This document shows, piece after piece, positions 1-5,687 of a stretch of DNA of 7,971 nucleotides. Location of the stretch: the NCBI GenBank assembly GCA_021812505.1, contig JAKANG010000043.1:1-7971 (forward strand), in the 5' to 3' direction. Every line of letters starts with the position of its first letter. The first letter of the stretch is position 1. Under the pieces are notes generated by a model. It did not search any database. It was not told the origin of the DNA and saw nothing but the letters and a program-made list of their open reading frames with translations. Both the position numbers and the translations under genes were made by a program. The DNA comes from Pseudomonadota bacterium (GTDB lineage Bacteria > Pseudomonadota > Alphaproteobacteria > Rhizobiales > Beijerinckiaceae).

Positions 1-77
1 GTTTCGGCCCCGCTTTCCGGGTCGATCAGGCGGGCGTTGACGAAAGCGAGCGGAGGGTGGGGCTTGTTCTGGACCAT
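1..77 (-). CDS. N-terminal fragment of a dihydroorotase-like amidohydrolase (cut by the window edge)
   Basis: Only the first 25 codons are visible, starting at the ATG at 75-77 and running off the left edge. The peptide contains LAFVNARLIDPESGAE, which resembles the opening beta-strand of dihydroorotase and related metal-dependent amidohydrolases (pattern NARLIDP.sG). Dihydroorotase closes N-carbamoyl-aspartate to dihydroorotate in pyrimidine synthesis. The metal-binding HxH motif normally follows further along and is outside the window, so pyrC cannot be separated from allantoinase or other amidohydrolases. No clear Shine-Dalgarno sequence precedes the ATG. The gene lies 64 bases downstream of the membrane-protein gene on the same strand, so co-transcription is possible. 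I am fairly sure of the reading frame and superfamily, and less sure of the exact enzyme. Confidence 0.55.
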   Translation of the reverse strand, partial: MVQNKPHPPLAFVNARLIDPESGAE

Positions 78-141
78 GGCTTTCGATAGCGCGCGGCGCG
101 GGATAGGGCAATCGGGCGGCCGCGGCCCCAGCCGGTTTCCC

Positions 142-447
142 TCAGCTTTTACGGTTTGGAACAAGCCGGCCCAGCACATAGCCCACCAGCGCCAGCAGGG
201 TGAAGACGCCGAGCTGGAAGAAGACATTGCTCATGGCGCCCGGCAATTTGCCGCCGCCGGTGGCGTGGGCGAACAGGTCGGAGGCATAGACCGCCTCCGC
301 GACAATGACAGGCAGCATCCAGTAGGGCCGCCAACGCCGCCAGGCGATCAGCGCCGCGAGGAGCAGGACGGGAAAGGCGAGGCCGTCGTGAAAATGGGCG
401 ACGGCGGCTTCGAGCGTGAGCCAGAACAGGCGAACGGCGATCAGCAC
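142..447 (-). CDS. small hydrophobic membrane protein, function unknown
   Basis: This encodes 101 residues starting at GTG (445-447). The start is supported by GGAG six bases upstream (CCGGAGAAGCCC before GTG). I see three to four hydrophobic stretches, at about residues 4-17, 22-36, 43-58 and 74-94. Between the second and third is a basic loop (RRWRP), and a glycine-rich loop (HATGGGKLPG) precedes the last. The C terminus is basic (NRKS). The layout is that of a small inner-membrane protein. I do not recognise a family and assign no function. Its only same-strand neighbour is the amidohydrolase fragment 64 bases downstream. The alpha/beta hydrolase diverges from it across about 140 bases (448-587), where I see no convincing promoter in either direction. 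It is probably a real gene because of its coherent hydrophobic pattern and good ribosome binding site. Confidence 0.7.
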   Translation of the reverse strand: MLIAVRLFWLTLEAAVAHFHDGLAFPVLLLAALIAWRRWRPYWMLPVIVAEAVYASDLFAHATGGGKLPGAMSNVFFQLGVFTLLALVGYVLGRLVPNRKS

Positions 448-587
448 GGGCTTCTCCGGGCGCCAGCGAAGGGCGCTTCGATGGCGGGCGCGAAAAATAT
501 GTCGAAAAAGTTTGCGTTTAAAGCCTGCGCTTGGGTAAGAAGGCCGCTCATATCGCCATCCCGAATTTCGAAAGCCAGAGCAGGCCC

Positions 588-1262
588 ATGCCCGAGGTGA
601 TTTTCAACGGACCCGCCGGTCGGCTGGAAGGACGCTTCCACCAGTCCAAGCAGCGCGGCGCGCCCATCGCGATCATTCTTCATCCGCACCCGCAATTCGG
701 CGGGACGATGAACAACCAGATCGTCTATCACCTTTATTACGCCTTCGCGGAGCGCGGATTTTCGGTCCTGCGCTTCAATTTCCGGGGCGTCGGCCGCTCG
801 CAGGGCTCGTTCGACCACGGCCAGGGCGAATTGTCCGACGCCGCCGCCGCGCTCGACTGGGCGCAGGCGATCAGCCCCGAGGCGCGCTCGTGCTGGATCG
901 CCGGCGTCTCCTTCGGCTCCTGGATCGGCATGCAGCTCCTGATGCGCCGCCCGGAAATCGAGGGCTTCATCTCGGTCGCGCCGCCGGCCAACCGCTTCGA
1001 CTTCACCTTCCTTGCGCCCTGCCCGTCCTCGGGCCTGTTTGTCCATGGCGACCAGGACCGCGTCGCGCCGATCAAGGAAGTCACCGGCGTCATCGAGAAG
1101 CTCAAGACGCAAAAGGGCATCATTATCGAGCATGCCGTGGTCGAGGGCGCCAACCATTTCTTCGAGGATCGCGTGGAAGACCTGATCGAAAAGGTCGGCG
1201 CCTATCTCGACAAGCGCCTCGGCAACCCGCCGCGCATCGCCATCGCGGCGCGGGGCGACTAA
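588..1262 (+). CDS. alpha/beta hydrolase, COG2945-like
   Basis: This is a 224-residue single-domain alpha/beta hydrolase, probably cytoplasmic because no signal peptide is seen. The nucleophile elbow is GVSFG (Ser108). The likely acid is Asp157 in HGDQDRVAP and the likely base His190 in GANHFF. LHPHPQFGGTMNN (residues 31-43) and RFNFRGVGRSQG (62-73) are the hallmarks of the uncharacterised COG2945 group, usually annotated only as hydrolase or dienelactone-hydrolase-like. The substrate is unknown. I chose ATG at 588 because homologues of this type begin with a short M-P-E-V strand. The frame stays open to a TTG at 531, but the extra 19 residues look non-coding and no strong Shine-Dalgarno sequence supports either start. 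The stop TAA overlaps the stop of the convergent thioredoxin-fold gene. The family call is firm; the function is not. Confidence 0.9.
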   Translation: MPEVIFNGPAGRLEGRFHQSKQRGAPIAIILHPHPQFGGTMNNQIVYHLYYAFAERGFSVLRFNFRGVGRSQGSFDHGQGELSDAAAALDWAQAISPEARSCWIAGVSFGSWIGMQLLMRRPEIEGFISVAPPANRFDFTFLAPCPSSGLFVHGDQDRVAPIKEVTGVIEKLKTQKGIIIEHAVVEGANHFFEDRVEDLIEKVGAYLDKRLGNPPRIAIAARGD

Positions 1263-1828
1263 GCGAGAGCGGGCAGGATTTTCGCCTGCAACCGGGCTAA
1301 ATCCATAGGCCCCTGCGCCATAAAGGCCAGGTTCGGCGCGGGGGCAAAGACGAAATGCGCCGGAATGCCGCGCGCGCCGAGCGCCCGGAACAGATAGCCC
1401 TTGCGATCCACGCCGAGAACAGCGAACGGATTGCCGCGCTCGCGCAGATAAGCAAGCGTCTGTTCGGGCTTGTCCAGCGTCGCGACGCCATAGATCCTGG
1501 CCCCTGAGCGGGCGAAGTCCATCAAGGCGTCGTGCTCCTCGCGGCAGGCCGGACACCAGGAAGCGAAGGCGTTGACATAGACCGCCTTGCCGGCGATTTG
1601 GGCTGCGGAAAAGCCGGGAACCGGCGCCCCGGCGGCGTCCGTGAGGCCGGCCAGCGCCGGCAATTCGAAACGGTCGGCGCGAAACGGGTTGAACAGCCGC
1701 CCCGACAGGCCGTAGCGGCGCCAGGCCCAGAGGCCCGCTGTCCCTGCGCCGGTCGCGACGGCGCAGGTCAAACCCGCGCCGAGAACAACCGCGCGGCGGT
1801 CGAATGTCGTAGATGGATCGATGCTCAT
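1259..1828 (-). CDS. membrane-anchored thioredoxin-fold protein (TlpA/DsbE-like)
   Basis: This encodes 189 residues. The N-terminal segment has a twin arginine (FDRRAVVLGAG, Arg11-Arg12) followed by a hydrophobic stretch at about 13-36. That indicates an uncleaved anchor or a Tat-like signal, so the catalytic domain should face the periplasm. The redox motif is WCPAC (Cys92 and Cys95), after the strand AVYVNAFAS. The expected cis-proline is Pro156 in RGIPAHFVF, and VLGVDRKGYLFRALGA resembles the central insert of CcmG/DsbE and TlpA. The likely role is thiol reduction or disulfide exchange on exported proteins. No cytochrome c maturation genes are adjacent, so I do not assign ccmG. The ATG at 1826-1828 is the natural start, although no Shine-Dalgarno sequence is evident upstream. 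The gene converges on the alpha/beta hydrolase with overlapping stops and diverges from the FAD monooxygenase. Confidence 0.88.
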   Translation of the reverse strand: MSIDPSTTFDRRAVVLGAGLTCAVATGAGTAGLWAWRRYGLSGRLFNPFRADRFELPALAGLTDAAGAPVPGFSAAQIAGKAVYVNAFASWCPACREEHDALMDFARSGARIYGVATLDKPEQTLAYLRERGNPFAVLGVDRKGYLFRALGARGIPAHFVFAPAPNLAFMAQGPMDLARLQAKILPALA

Positions 1829-1955
1829 GCGGCGACACTGGCGCGCAGTCCTTAACGGGCGGTGGACGCAGCATATCGTCTTGTCGGCAAAGGCCGCTTG
1901 CCCTTCCAAATCCGGGGGCCTTAAAGTGAATCTGGTAAAGAAAGAGGATGGCGCC

Positions 1956-3269
1956 ATGAGCCCGGCGAATGAAAAAGCGGGTAAGTCCGATGTGAAAGAC
2001 GCTCGCTCTGGCGTGCGCCAACCGCTCGCGAATCTGGAATGCGACGTGCTGGTCGCCGGCGCGGGCTCGGCGGGGCTTTCAGCCGCCCACGCCTTCGCCG
2101 CGCAGGGCCGCAAGGTCGTCATCGTCGGCAAGGTCGAGACCCATCTCGCGGGCCGCACCGTGGCCCTTTTCGAAGGTTCGCTGCGCTTCTATCGAGCCCT
2201 CGGCCTCTGGACGCGACTCGCCGAACATTCGGCCCCGATGGAGGGGATCCAGATGATCGACGACACCGGCTCGATCTTCCCGAGCGCGCCCAAGGAATTC
2301 CGCTCGCGCGAGATCGACCTCGACGCCTTCGGCGAGAATATCGAGAACAACGCCCTGGTCGCCGAACTGGCCGCCGCCGCGCGGGAAAACCCGTCGATCA
2401 CGCTTGTCGAGGATCTGATCGACCTCTTCGATCTCAATTTTTCCGGCGCGCGGGCGCGGCTCGCGTCCGGGGGCTGGATCGACGCCAAATTCATCGTCGC
2501 CGGCGAAGGCCGCAATTCGCAGGCCCGCCAGATTGCGGGCATTACGGTCACGACATGGTCCTATCCGCAGGTCGCGCTGACCGTTCTGCTCGCGCATGAA
2601 AAGCCGCACCACCAGATTTCGACCGAATTCCACAAGCGCTCCGGACCCTTCACCTTCGTGCCCCTGCGCGGGCGCGAGGGCGCGCCCTACCGTTCGAGCC
2701 TCGTCTGGCTGGTTTCGCCGCGCGAGGCTCTGCGCTTGCAGGCCTTGCCGCCGGACATGCTCGCCGCCGAAATCGAGGACGAGGCCCACGGCCTGCTCGG
2801 GGCGATCAGGCTGGACGGGCCGGTCGGCGCTTTTCCCATGGGCGCGATGAAGACAGACCGGGTCACCGGAACGCGCATGGCGCTGATCGGCGAATCCGCG
2901 CATCTCTTCCCGCCGATCGGCGCGCAGGGCCTGAACCTGAGCCTGCGCGACATCGCCAATCTGGTCGATTGCCTCGAAGGCGTAAATCTCGACGAACCGG
3001 ATGAGATCTCGCGCGGGCTGGAGCGTTACGAGCGCCAGCGCGCCCGCGACATCGGGCTGCGCGTGCGCGGCATCGACATTCTCAACCGCTCGCTGCTCAT
3101 CCACGCCTTGCCGGTCGATTTCGCCCGCGCCTTCGCGCTCAATTTCTTTTCCGCAATCGGGCCGCTGCGCCGCGCCTTGATGCGCGAGGGCGTGACGCCG
3201 CACGGGCCGACGCCAAAGCTCATGCGCGCCCGCCCGCCGGTTTCCCGCGCGTCGGCGCCAGGAGCCTGA
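1956..3269 (+). CDS. UbiH/UbiF-type FAD-dependent monooxygenase
   Basis: This encodes 437 residues. An N-terminal extension of about 28 residues leads into the FAD Rossmann motif GAGSAG (35-40). RTVALFEGSLRF (67-78) matches the conserved RTxAL block of ubiquinone hydroxylases. The middle motif reads GEGRNSQAR (183-191) and the second FAD motif reads LIGESAHLFPPIGAQG (310-325), followed by LNLSLRD (326-332). These fit class A flavoprotein hydroxylases that add ring hydroxyls in ubiquinone synthesis. Alphaproteobacteria use UbiH, UbiF, UbiL or UbiM variants that cannot be told apart by eye. Both the middle DG motif and the GD motif carry Glu in place of the more common Asp. The start ATG at 1956 has AGAGG at 1943-1947, eight bases upstream. 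A GTG at 1926 is in frame but has no comparable ribosome binding site. The xth gene follows after three bases, so the two are probably co-transcribed. Confidence 0.88.
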   Translation: MSPANEKAGKSDVKDARSGVRQPLANLECDVLVAGAGSAGLSAAHAFAAQGRKVVIVGKVETHLAGRTVALFEGSLRFYRALGLWTRLAEHSAPMEGIQMIDDTGSIFPSAPKEFRSREIDLDAFGENIENNALVAELAAAARENPSITLVEDLIDLFDLNFSGARARLASGGWIDAKFIVAGEGRNSQARQIAGITVTTWSYPQVALTVLLAHEKPHHQISTEFHKRSGPFTFVPLRGREGAPYRSSLVWLVSPREALRLQALPPDMLAAEIEDEAHGLLGAIRLDGPVGAFPMGAMKTDRVTGTRMALIGESAHLFPPIGAQGLNLSLRDIANLVDCLEGVNLDEPDEISRGLERYERQRARDIGLRVRGIDILNRSLLIHALPVDFARAFALNFFSAIGPLRRALMREGVTPHGPTPKLMRARPPVSRASAPGA

Positions 3270-3272
3270 AGC

Positions 3273-4070
3273 GTGGGCGCCGCAACTTCCATGCGCATCG
3301 CGACCTGGAACGTCAATTCGGTGCGCCAGCGCGTCGAGGCCCTGGTCGCTTATCTGCGCGAGGTCAAGCCGGACGTGCTGTGCCTCCAGGAATTGAAATG
3401 CCTGGAGGAGCAGTTCCCCCGCCTCGAAGTCGAGGCCGAGGGCTATAATGTCGCGATCCACGGCCAGAAGAGCTATAACGGCGTCGCCATCCTCTCCAGG
3501 GCGCCGATGGAAATCGCGATCGGCCTGCCCGGCGACGGGAGCGACGAGCAATCGCGCTATATCGAGGCGGTGATCCCCTGGGGCAAGACGGTTGCGCGCG
3601 TCGGCTGCCTCTATCTGCCCAACGGCAATCCGCTCGGCACGGACAAATATGCCTACAAGCTCGCGTGGATGGACCGGCTGATCGCCCATGCCCGAAAGCT
3701 GCTCGGCAATGAGGAGCGGCTGATCCTGTGCGGCGATTACAATGTCATCCCGGACGCCCGAGACGTCTATGATCCCGAGGCTTGGCTCGGCGACGCCCTT
3801 TACGCGCCGCCGACGCGGGAGAAATTCCGCGAACTGCTGGCGCTCGGCTTCACCGACGCCCTCCGCGCGACAACGGACGCGGCGAAACAATATACATTCT
3901 GGGATTATCAGGCCGGCGCCTGGCCCAAGAACAACGGCCTGCGCATCGACCACCTCCTCCTCTCGCCCCAAGCCGCCGACCGGCTGCAGAGCGTGACCAT
4001 CGACCGCGACATGCGGGCGAAGGACAAGCCCTCGGACCATGTGCCGATCAGAATCGATTTGCGGGATTGA
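3273..4070 (+). CDS. xth: exodeoxyribonuclease III (AP endonuclease)
   Basis: This is a 265-residue enzyme of the exonuclease III / EEP family. It nicks DNA at abasic sites and degrades duplex DNA from 3' ends in base excision repair. All the family motifs are visible: ATWNVNSVRQR (Asn13), LQELK with the metal ligand Glu40, GDYNVIP (Asp155 and Asn157), GLRIDHLLLSP (Asp226) and the final SDHVP (Asp255-His256). The length is typical for the family. GTG at 3273 is chosen because AGGAG (3260-3264) lies eight bases upstream. ATG at 3291 begins exactly where homologues usually start (MRIATWN) but lacks a Shine-Dalgarno sequence, so the first six residues are uncertain. The gene follows the FAD monooxygenase after 3 bases, an arrangement that suggests translational coupling, and ends just before a strong terminator hairpin. 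Confidence 0.95.
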   Translation: MGAATSMRIATWNVNSVRQRVEALVAYLREVKPDVLCLQELKCLEEQFPRLEVEAEGYNVAIHGQKSYNGVAILSRAPMEIAIGLPGDGSDEQSRYIEAVIPWGKTVARVGCLYLPNGNPLGTDKYAYKLAWMDRLIAHARKLLGNEERLILCGDYNVIPDARDVYDPEAWLGDALYAPPTREKFRELLALGFTDALRATTDAAKQYTFWDYQAGAWPKNNGLRIDHLLLSPQAADRLQSVTIDRDMRAKDKPSDHVPIRIDLRD

Positions 4071-4113
4071 AAAAGCTCCGGCCCCCATTTGAGGGGGCCG
4101 GCCGGGTGCTTTT
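4071..4113. terminator. probable bidirectional intrinsic terminator between xth and hsp20
   Basis: A perfect 9-bp stem, CCGGCCCCC (4078-4086) with GGGGGCCGG (4093-4101), encloses the loop ATTTGA. An outer pairing of AAAAGC (4071-4076) with GCTTTT (4108-4113) is also possible. On the minus strand the stem is followed almost at once by AGCTTTTT, a good U-tract for ending hsp20 transcription. On the plus strand CCGGGTGC comes before TTTTCTGTTT, a weaker U-tract for xth. The position between two convergent genes fits a shared terminator. Confidence 0.75.
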
Positions 4114-4132
4114 CTGTTTACACTGCACTGTC

Positions 4133-4630
4133 TCAGTGAGCGACGGGCGGTTCCTCGGTCTTCGGCGCGCCGGCCATCACGGGAATGGTCTTGGCGGCCG
4201 TCACCTTGGCGGCGGGTTTCTGGATGGTTAGATGGAGCACGCCCTTGTCATAATGGGCGGCGATCGCATCCGCCGCGGGTTCGAACGGCAGCACCACAGT
4301 CCGATAGAACGAGCCGAACCGGCGCTCGGTCACGTGCCAGTCTTTCTCCTCGCGTTTGCTCTCCATGGTCTTCTCGCCGGAGACGATCAGGCGATCGCCC
4401 TCGACGCGAACCTTGATGTCTTTCTCGTCGACGCCCGGAATTTCGAGCGTCGCCTCGATCGCGCCCTCCGTCTCGGCGATATTCATCGCCGGAGCCAGAC
4501 CCATGCCCTCTTTCAGTTCGGGCATTTCGCGGAGCGTGGGAAGTTCGCGTCCGAACAGATCCCTTTCAAAGGCGCGGAAGGGATCCGTCATAAGTCCGCG
4601 CGTCCAGAGATCCGGAAGCAAGGTTTTCAT
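4133..4630 (-). CDS. small heat-shock protein, Hsp20 / alpha-crystallin family
   Basis: This 165-residue ATP-independent holdase binds unfolding proteins under heat or other stress, normally as large cytoplasmic oligomers. The N-terminal arm (1-45) contains DPFRAFERDLFGRELP. The alpha-crystallin domain spans about 46-140 and includes LEIPGVDEKDIKV (62-74), RLIVSGEK (80-87), the RRFGSFYR block (103-110) and the closing DKGVLHLTI (128-136). The C-terminal anchor is the short I-P-V element in KTIPVM (147-152), a variant of the IxI motif, followed by a flexible tail. The ATG at 4628-4630 has an ideal AGGAGG with a 5-base spacer. The leader upstream can fold over this site (see the separate entry). 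It lies 154 bases downstream of the iron-sulfur scaffold gene on the same strand and ends at the shared hairpin with xth. Confidence 0.95.
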   Translation of the reverse strand: MKTLLPDLWTRGLMTDPFRAFERDLFGRELPTLREMPELKEGMGLAPAMNIAETEGAIEATLEIPGVDEKDIKVRVEGDRLIVSGEKTMESKREEKDWHVTERRFGSFYRTVVLPFEPAADAIAAHYDKGVLHLTIQKPAAKVTAAKTIPVMAGAPKTEEPPVAH

Positions 4631-4635
4631 GACAT

Positions 4636-4702
4636 CCTCCTGTTCGCCCCGTGGCCTGCGGGCCTCAAGCCCGGCTTTTCGCGGAGCGCCCCGGCGAGGA
4701 GG
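4636..4702 (-). promoter_or_regulatory. candidate Shine-Dalgarno-sequestering leader (possible RNA thermometer) of hsp20
   Basis: Read on the minus strand, CCTCCT (4702-4697) is a perfect complement of the hsp20 Shine-Dalgarno AGGAGG (4641-4636). Nested inside, CGCTCCG (4688-4682) can pair with CGGGGCG (4651-4645), giving seven pairs including one G-U. Inside that, CGGGC (4673-4669) and GCCCG (4663-4659) close a TTGAG loop. The three stacked helices separated by interior loops would hide the ribosome binding site. Small heat-shock genes of rhizobia are known to use ROSE-type thermometers in this position, but the typical UUGCU/UCGCU anti-SD motif is not seen, so this would be a different design. 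Folding was judged by eye only and the transcription start is unknown. A TCTATAT element (4754-4748) could serve as a -10 box, but no good -35 was found. Confidence 0.4.
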
Positions 4703-4773
4703 CCTTTCCCTGGGATCGTCCTTTGGGCCGCCCCTCGTCACATGCACATATAGACGAACTGACGCCCCCGCGC

Positions 4774-4799
4774 ATTGACGGAGGTCATTGACGGGGGCC
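4774..4799. repeat. imperfect 13-bp tandem duplication at the scaffold gene's stop codon
   Basis: ATTGACGGAGGTC (4774-4786) is followed directly by ATTGACGGGGGCC (4787-4799), matching at 11 of 13 positions. The iron-sulfur scaffold stop codon (4785-4787, minus strand) falls at the junction, so one copy encodes the C-terminal residues and the other is untranslated. It looks like a slipped-strand duplication at the gene end. No regulatory role is evident. Confidence 0.5.
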
Positions 4800-5234
4800 G
4801 ACCGCTCCGCCTTTTTCGATCTTGTCCAGCGCGGCGACGACCGCGTCGAACACCAAGAGCATCGAGGCGTGCCGCGCCTTGTAGTCGCGCGCGGGTTCGA
4901 GCACGCCGGCGTCGGCGAAGCGGCCCAGCGGCGGCGGGCCGTTTTCCTTGAACATGCTGCGCATGGTCTCGCGCAAGGTCCGCAATTCGTGCGGCGTGGC
5001 GCCAATGATGTGGCGCCCCATGACGGACGACGCCGCCTGGCCAAGCGCGCAGGCCTTCACGTCCTGCGCATAATCCGCGACCTTTCCGTCGCTCAGCGAA
5101 AGATCGACGATGATCGAGGAGCCGCACAGGCGCGAATGAGCCTCGGCGGAAGCCTGCGGCGCCTCCAGCCGGCCCAGCCGCGGAATATTGGCCGCGAGCT
5201 CCAGGATCTTGCGATTATAGATGTCGTCGAACAT
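4785..5234 (-). CDS. IscU/SufU/NifU-N-like iron-sulfur cluster scaffold variant with two cysteines
   Basis: This 149-residue protein has the IscU/NifU-N fold pattern. It opens with MFDDIYNRKILELAANIPR, followed by LCGSS (Cys37) and DVKACALGQAASS (Cys62). True scaffolds hold a [2Fe-2S] cluster with three cysteines and an Asp in the CGD motif. Here Asp is replaced by Ser39, and the region that aligns with the third cysteine reads KARHASMLL, with His122 where Cys is expected. Cys37 and Cys62 are the only cysteines. It may use His as the third ligand or play a transfer or regulatory role instead of classic assembly. From memory, similar two-Cys forms occur in other Rhizobiales, so it may be a conserved subfamily and not a decayed gene. 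The ATG (5232-5234) has only a weak GGGA upstream. No suf or isc partners are in the window. Confidence 0.85.
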   Translation of the reverse strand: MFDDIYNRKILELAANIPRLGRLEAPQASAEAHSRLCGSSIIVDLSLSDGKVADYAQDVKACALGQAASSVMGRHIIGATPHELRTLRETMRSMFKENGPPPLGRFADAGVLEPARDYKARHASMLLVFDAVVAALDKIEKGGAVGPRQ

Positions 5235-5249
5235 GATTTCCCGCGGCGC

Positions 5250-5285
5250 GCGCCGCCCGTCCCTCAGATAGAGCGCGGGCGGCGC
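5250..5285. repeat. perfect 10-bp inverted repeat between the ACBP and scaffold genes
   Basis: GCGCCGCCCG (5250-5259) and CGGGCGGCGC (5276-5285) form a perfect 10-bp stem with a 16-base loop. It lies in the 84-base gap between two minus-strand genes and ends 15 bases before the scaffold start codon. Neither side carries a T-tract, so it is not a standard intrinsic terminator. It could be an mRNA-stabilising or attenuating hairpin that separates expression of the two genes. Confidence 0.45.
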
Positions 5286-5318
5286 TCCTGCAAGGCGTTT
5301 CCGGCCAGGGCCGCCGGG

Positions 5319-5606
5319 TCAGATCTTCACGCCGTGTTCGCGGGCGAAATCTTCCGCCAGCGCCACATATTGGCGCATGGCCTCGTCCTTTTTCATGCCC
5401 TTGTTGTGCGACCAGGCCTGGTATTTGAACTTGCCTACCAAGTCGAATACGCCCGGCTTGTCGCCATGGACATCGCCGTCGCGCGCCTGCCGGAACAGGC
5501 CGTAAAACTTCAGCTTCAATTCGTTGGACGGCTGCGCCGGCCCGTCGGCGGGCAGCGTCTTGATCGTCCCGACAACCTGTTCGAACCGCATCCCGATCTC
5601 GCCCAT
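5319..5606 (-). CDS. acyl-CoA-binding protein (ACBP)
   Basis: This small cytoplasmic protein of about 95 residues has the four-helix ACBP fold, which binds medium- to long-chain acyl-CoA esters and buffers or transports them. The signature is clear: PSNELKLKFYGLFRQ (26-40), then ARDGDVHGDKPG (41-52), GKFKYQAW (58-65) and AMRQYVALAEDF (76-87). Compared with bovine ACBP, ligand residues correspond to Tyr35 (Tyr28), Arg39 (Lys32), Lys61 (Lys54) and Tyr80 (Tyr73), so one lysine is conservatively changed. I chose ATG at 5604-5606 because GGGGAG precedes it, with a 4-base spacer after GGAG. ATGs at 5618 and 5591 are alternatives. A sigma70-like promoter lies just upstream, so the gene is probably transcribed independently of the methyltransferase. 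Confidence 0.92.
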   Translation of the reverse strand: MGEIGMRFEQVVGTIKTLPADGPAQPSNELKLKFYGLFRQARDGDVHGDKPGVFDLVGKFKYQAWSHNKGMKKDEAMRQYVALAEDFAREHGVKI

Positions 5607-5648
5607 GGCTCTCCCCATCCCGCTTGCGGACTCGCCTGCGATAACGTT

Positions 5649-5677
5649 TATATATCAACTATAGCAGTAAGAACCAA
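5649..5677 (-). promoter_or_regulatory. putative sigma70-type promoter for the ACBP gene
   Basis: On the minus strand, TTGGTT (5677-5672) is followed by a 17-base spacer and TATATA (5654-5649). Transcription would start near 5642, about 35 bases before the chosen ACBP start. The stretch from about 5641 to 5695 is clearly AT-rich against its GC-rich surroundings, which supports a promoter. It sits between the methyltransferase stop and the ACBP start. Confidence 0.5.
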
Positions 5678-5687
5678 TTTCGAGACT

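Noticed and set aside
491..509. Two copies of CGAAAAA in the 448-587 intergenic region, considered as an operator or promoter element
   Set aside because: The motif is too short, and neither strand gives a convincing -35/-10 pair at the right spacing.
37..600. A 187-codon plus-strand open frame at the left end
   Set aside because: It overlaps the amidohydrolase start and the membrane-protein gene in antisense. The minus-strand products have sensible hydrophobic or family patterns and this one does not.
1899..1927. TTGCCC, 17 bases, TTAAAG as a promoter for the FAD monooxygenase
   Set aside because: The -10 matches only three of six consensus bases, so it is too weak to annotate.
441..2021. 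A 526-codon minus-strand open frame covering the alpha/beta hydrolase and thioredoxin-fold genes
   Set aside because: It is in the wrong frame for the thioredoxin-fold protein and antisense to the hydrolase, with Arg-rich shadow composition.
2079..4088. A 669-codon open frame on the minus strand across the monooxygenase and xth genes
   Set aside because: It lies antisense to two clearly recognisable genes, its peptide has low-complexity Arg/Ala/Gly/Asp composition without motifs, and long antisense frames are expected in GC-rich DNA.
4748..4776. RpoH-type heat-shock promoter upstream of hsp20
   Set aside because: A -10-like TCTATAT exists at 4754-4748, but no CTTG -35 element was found at the expected distance.
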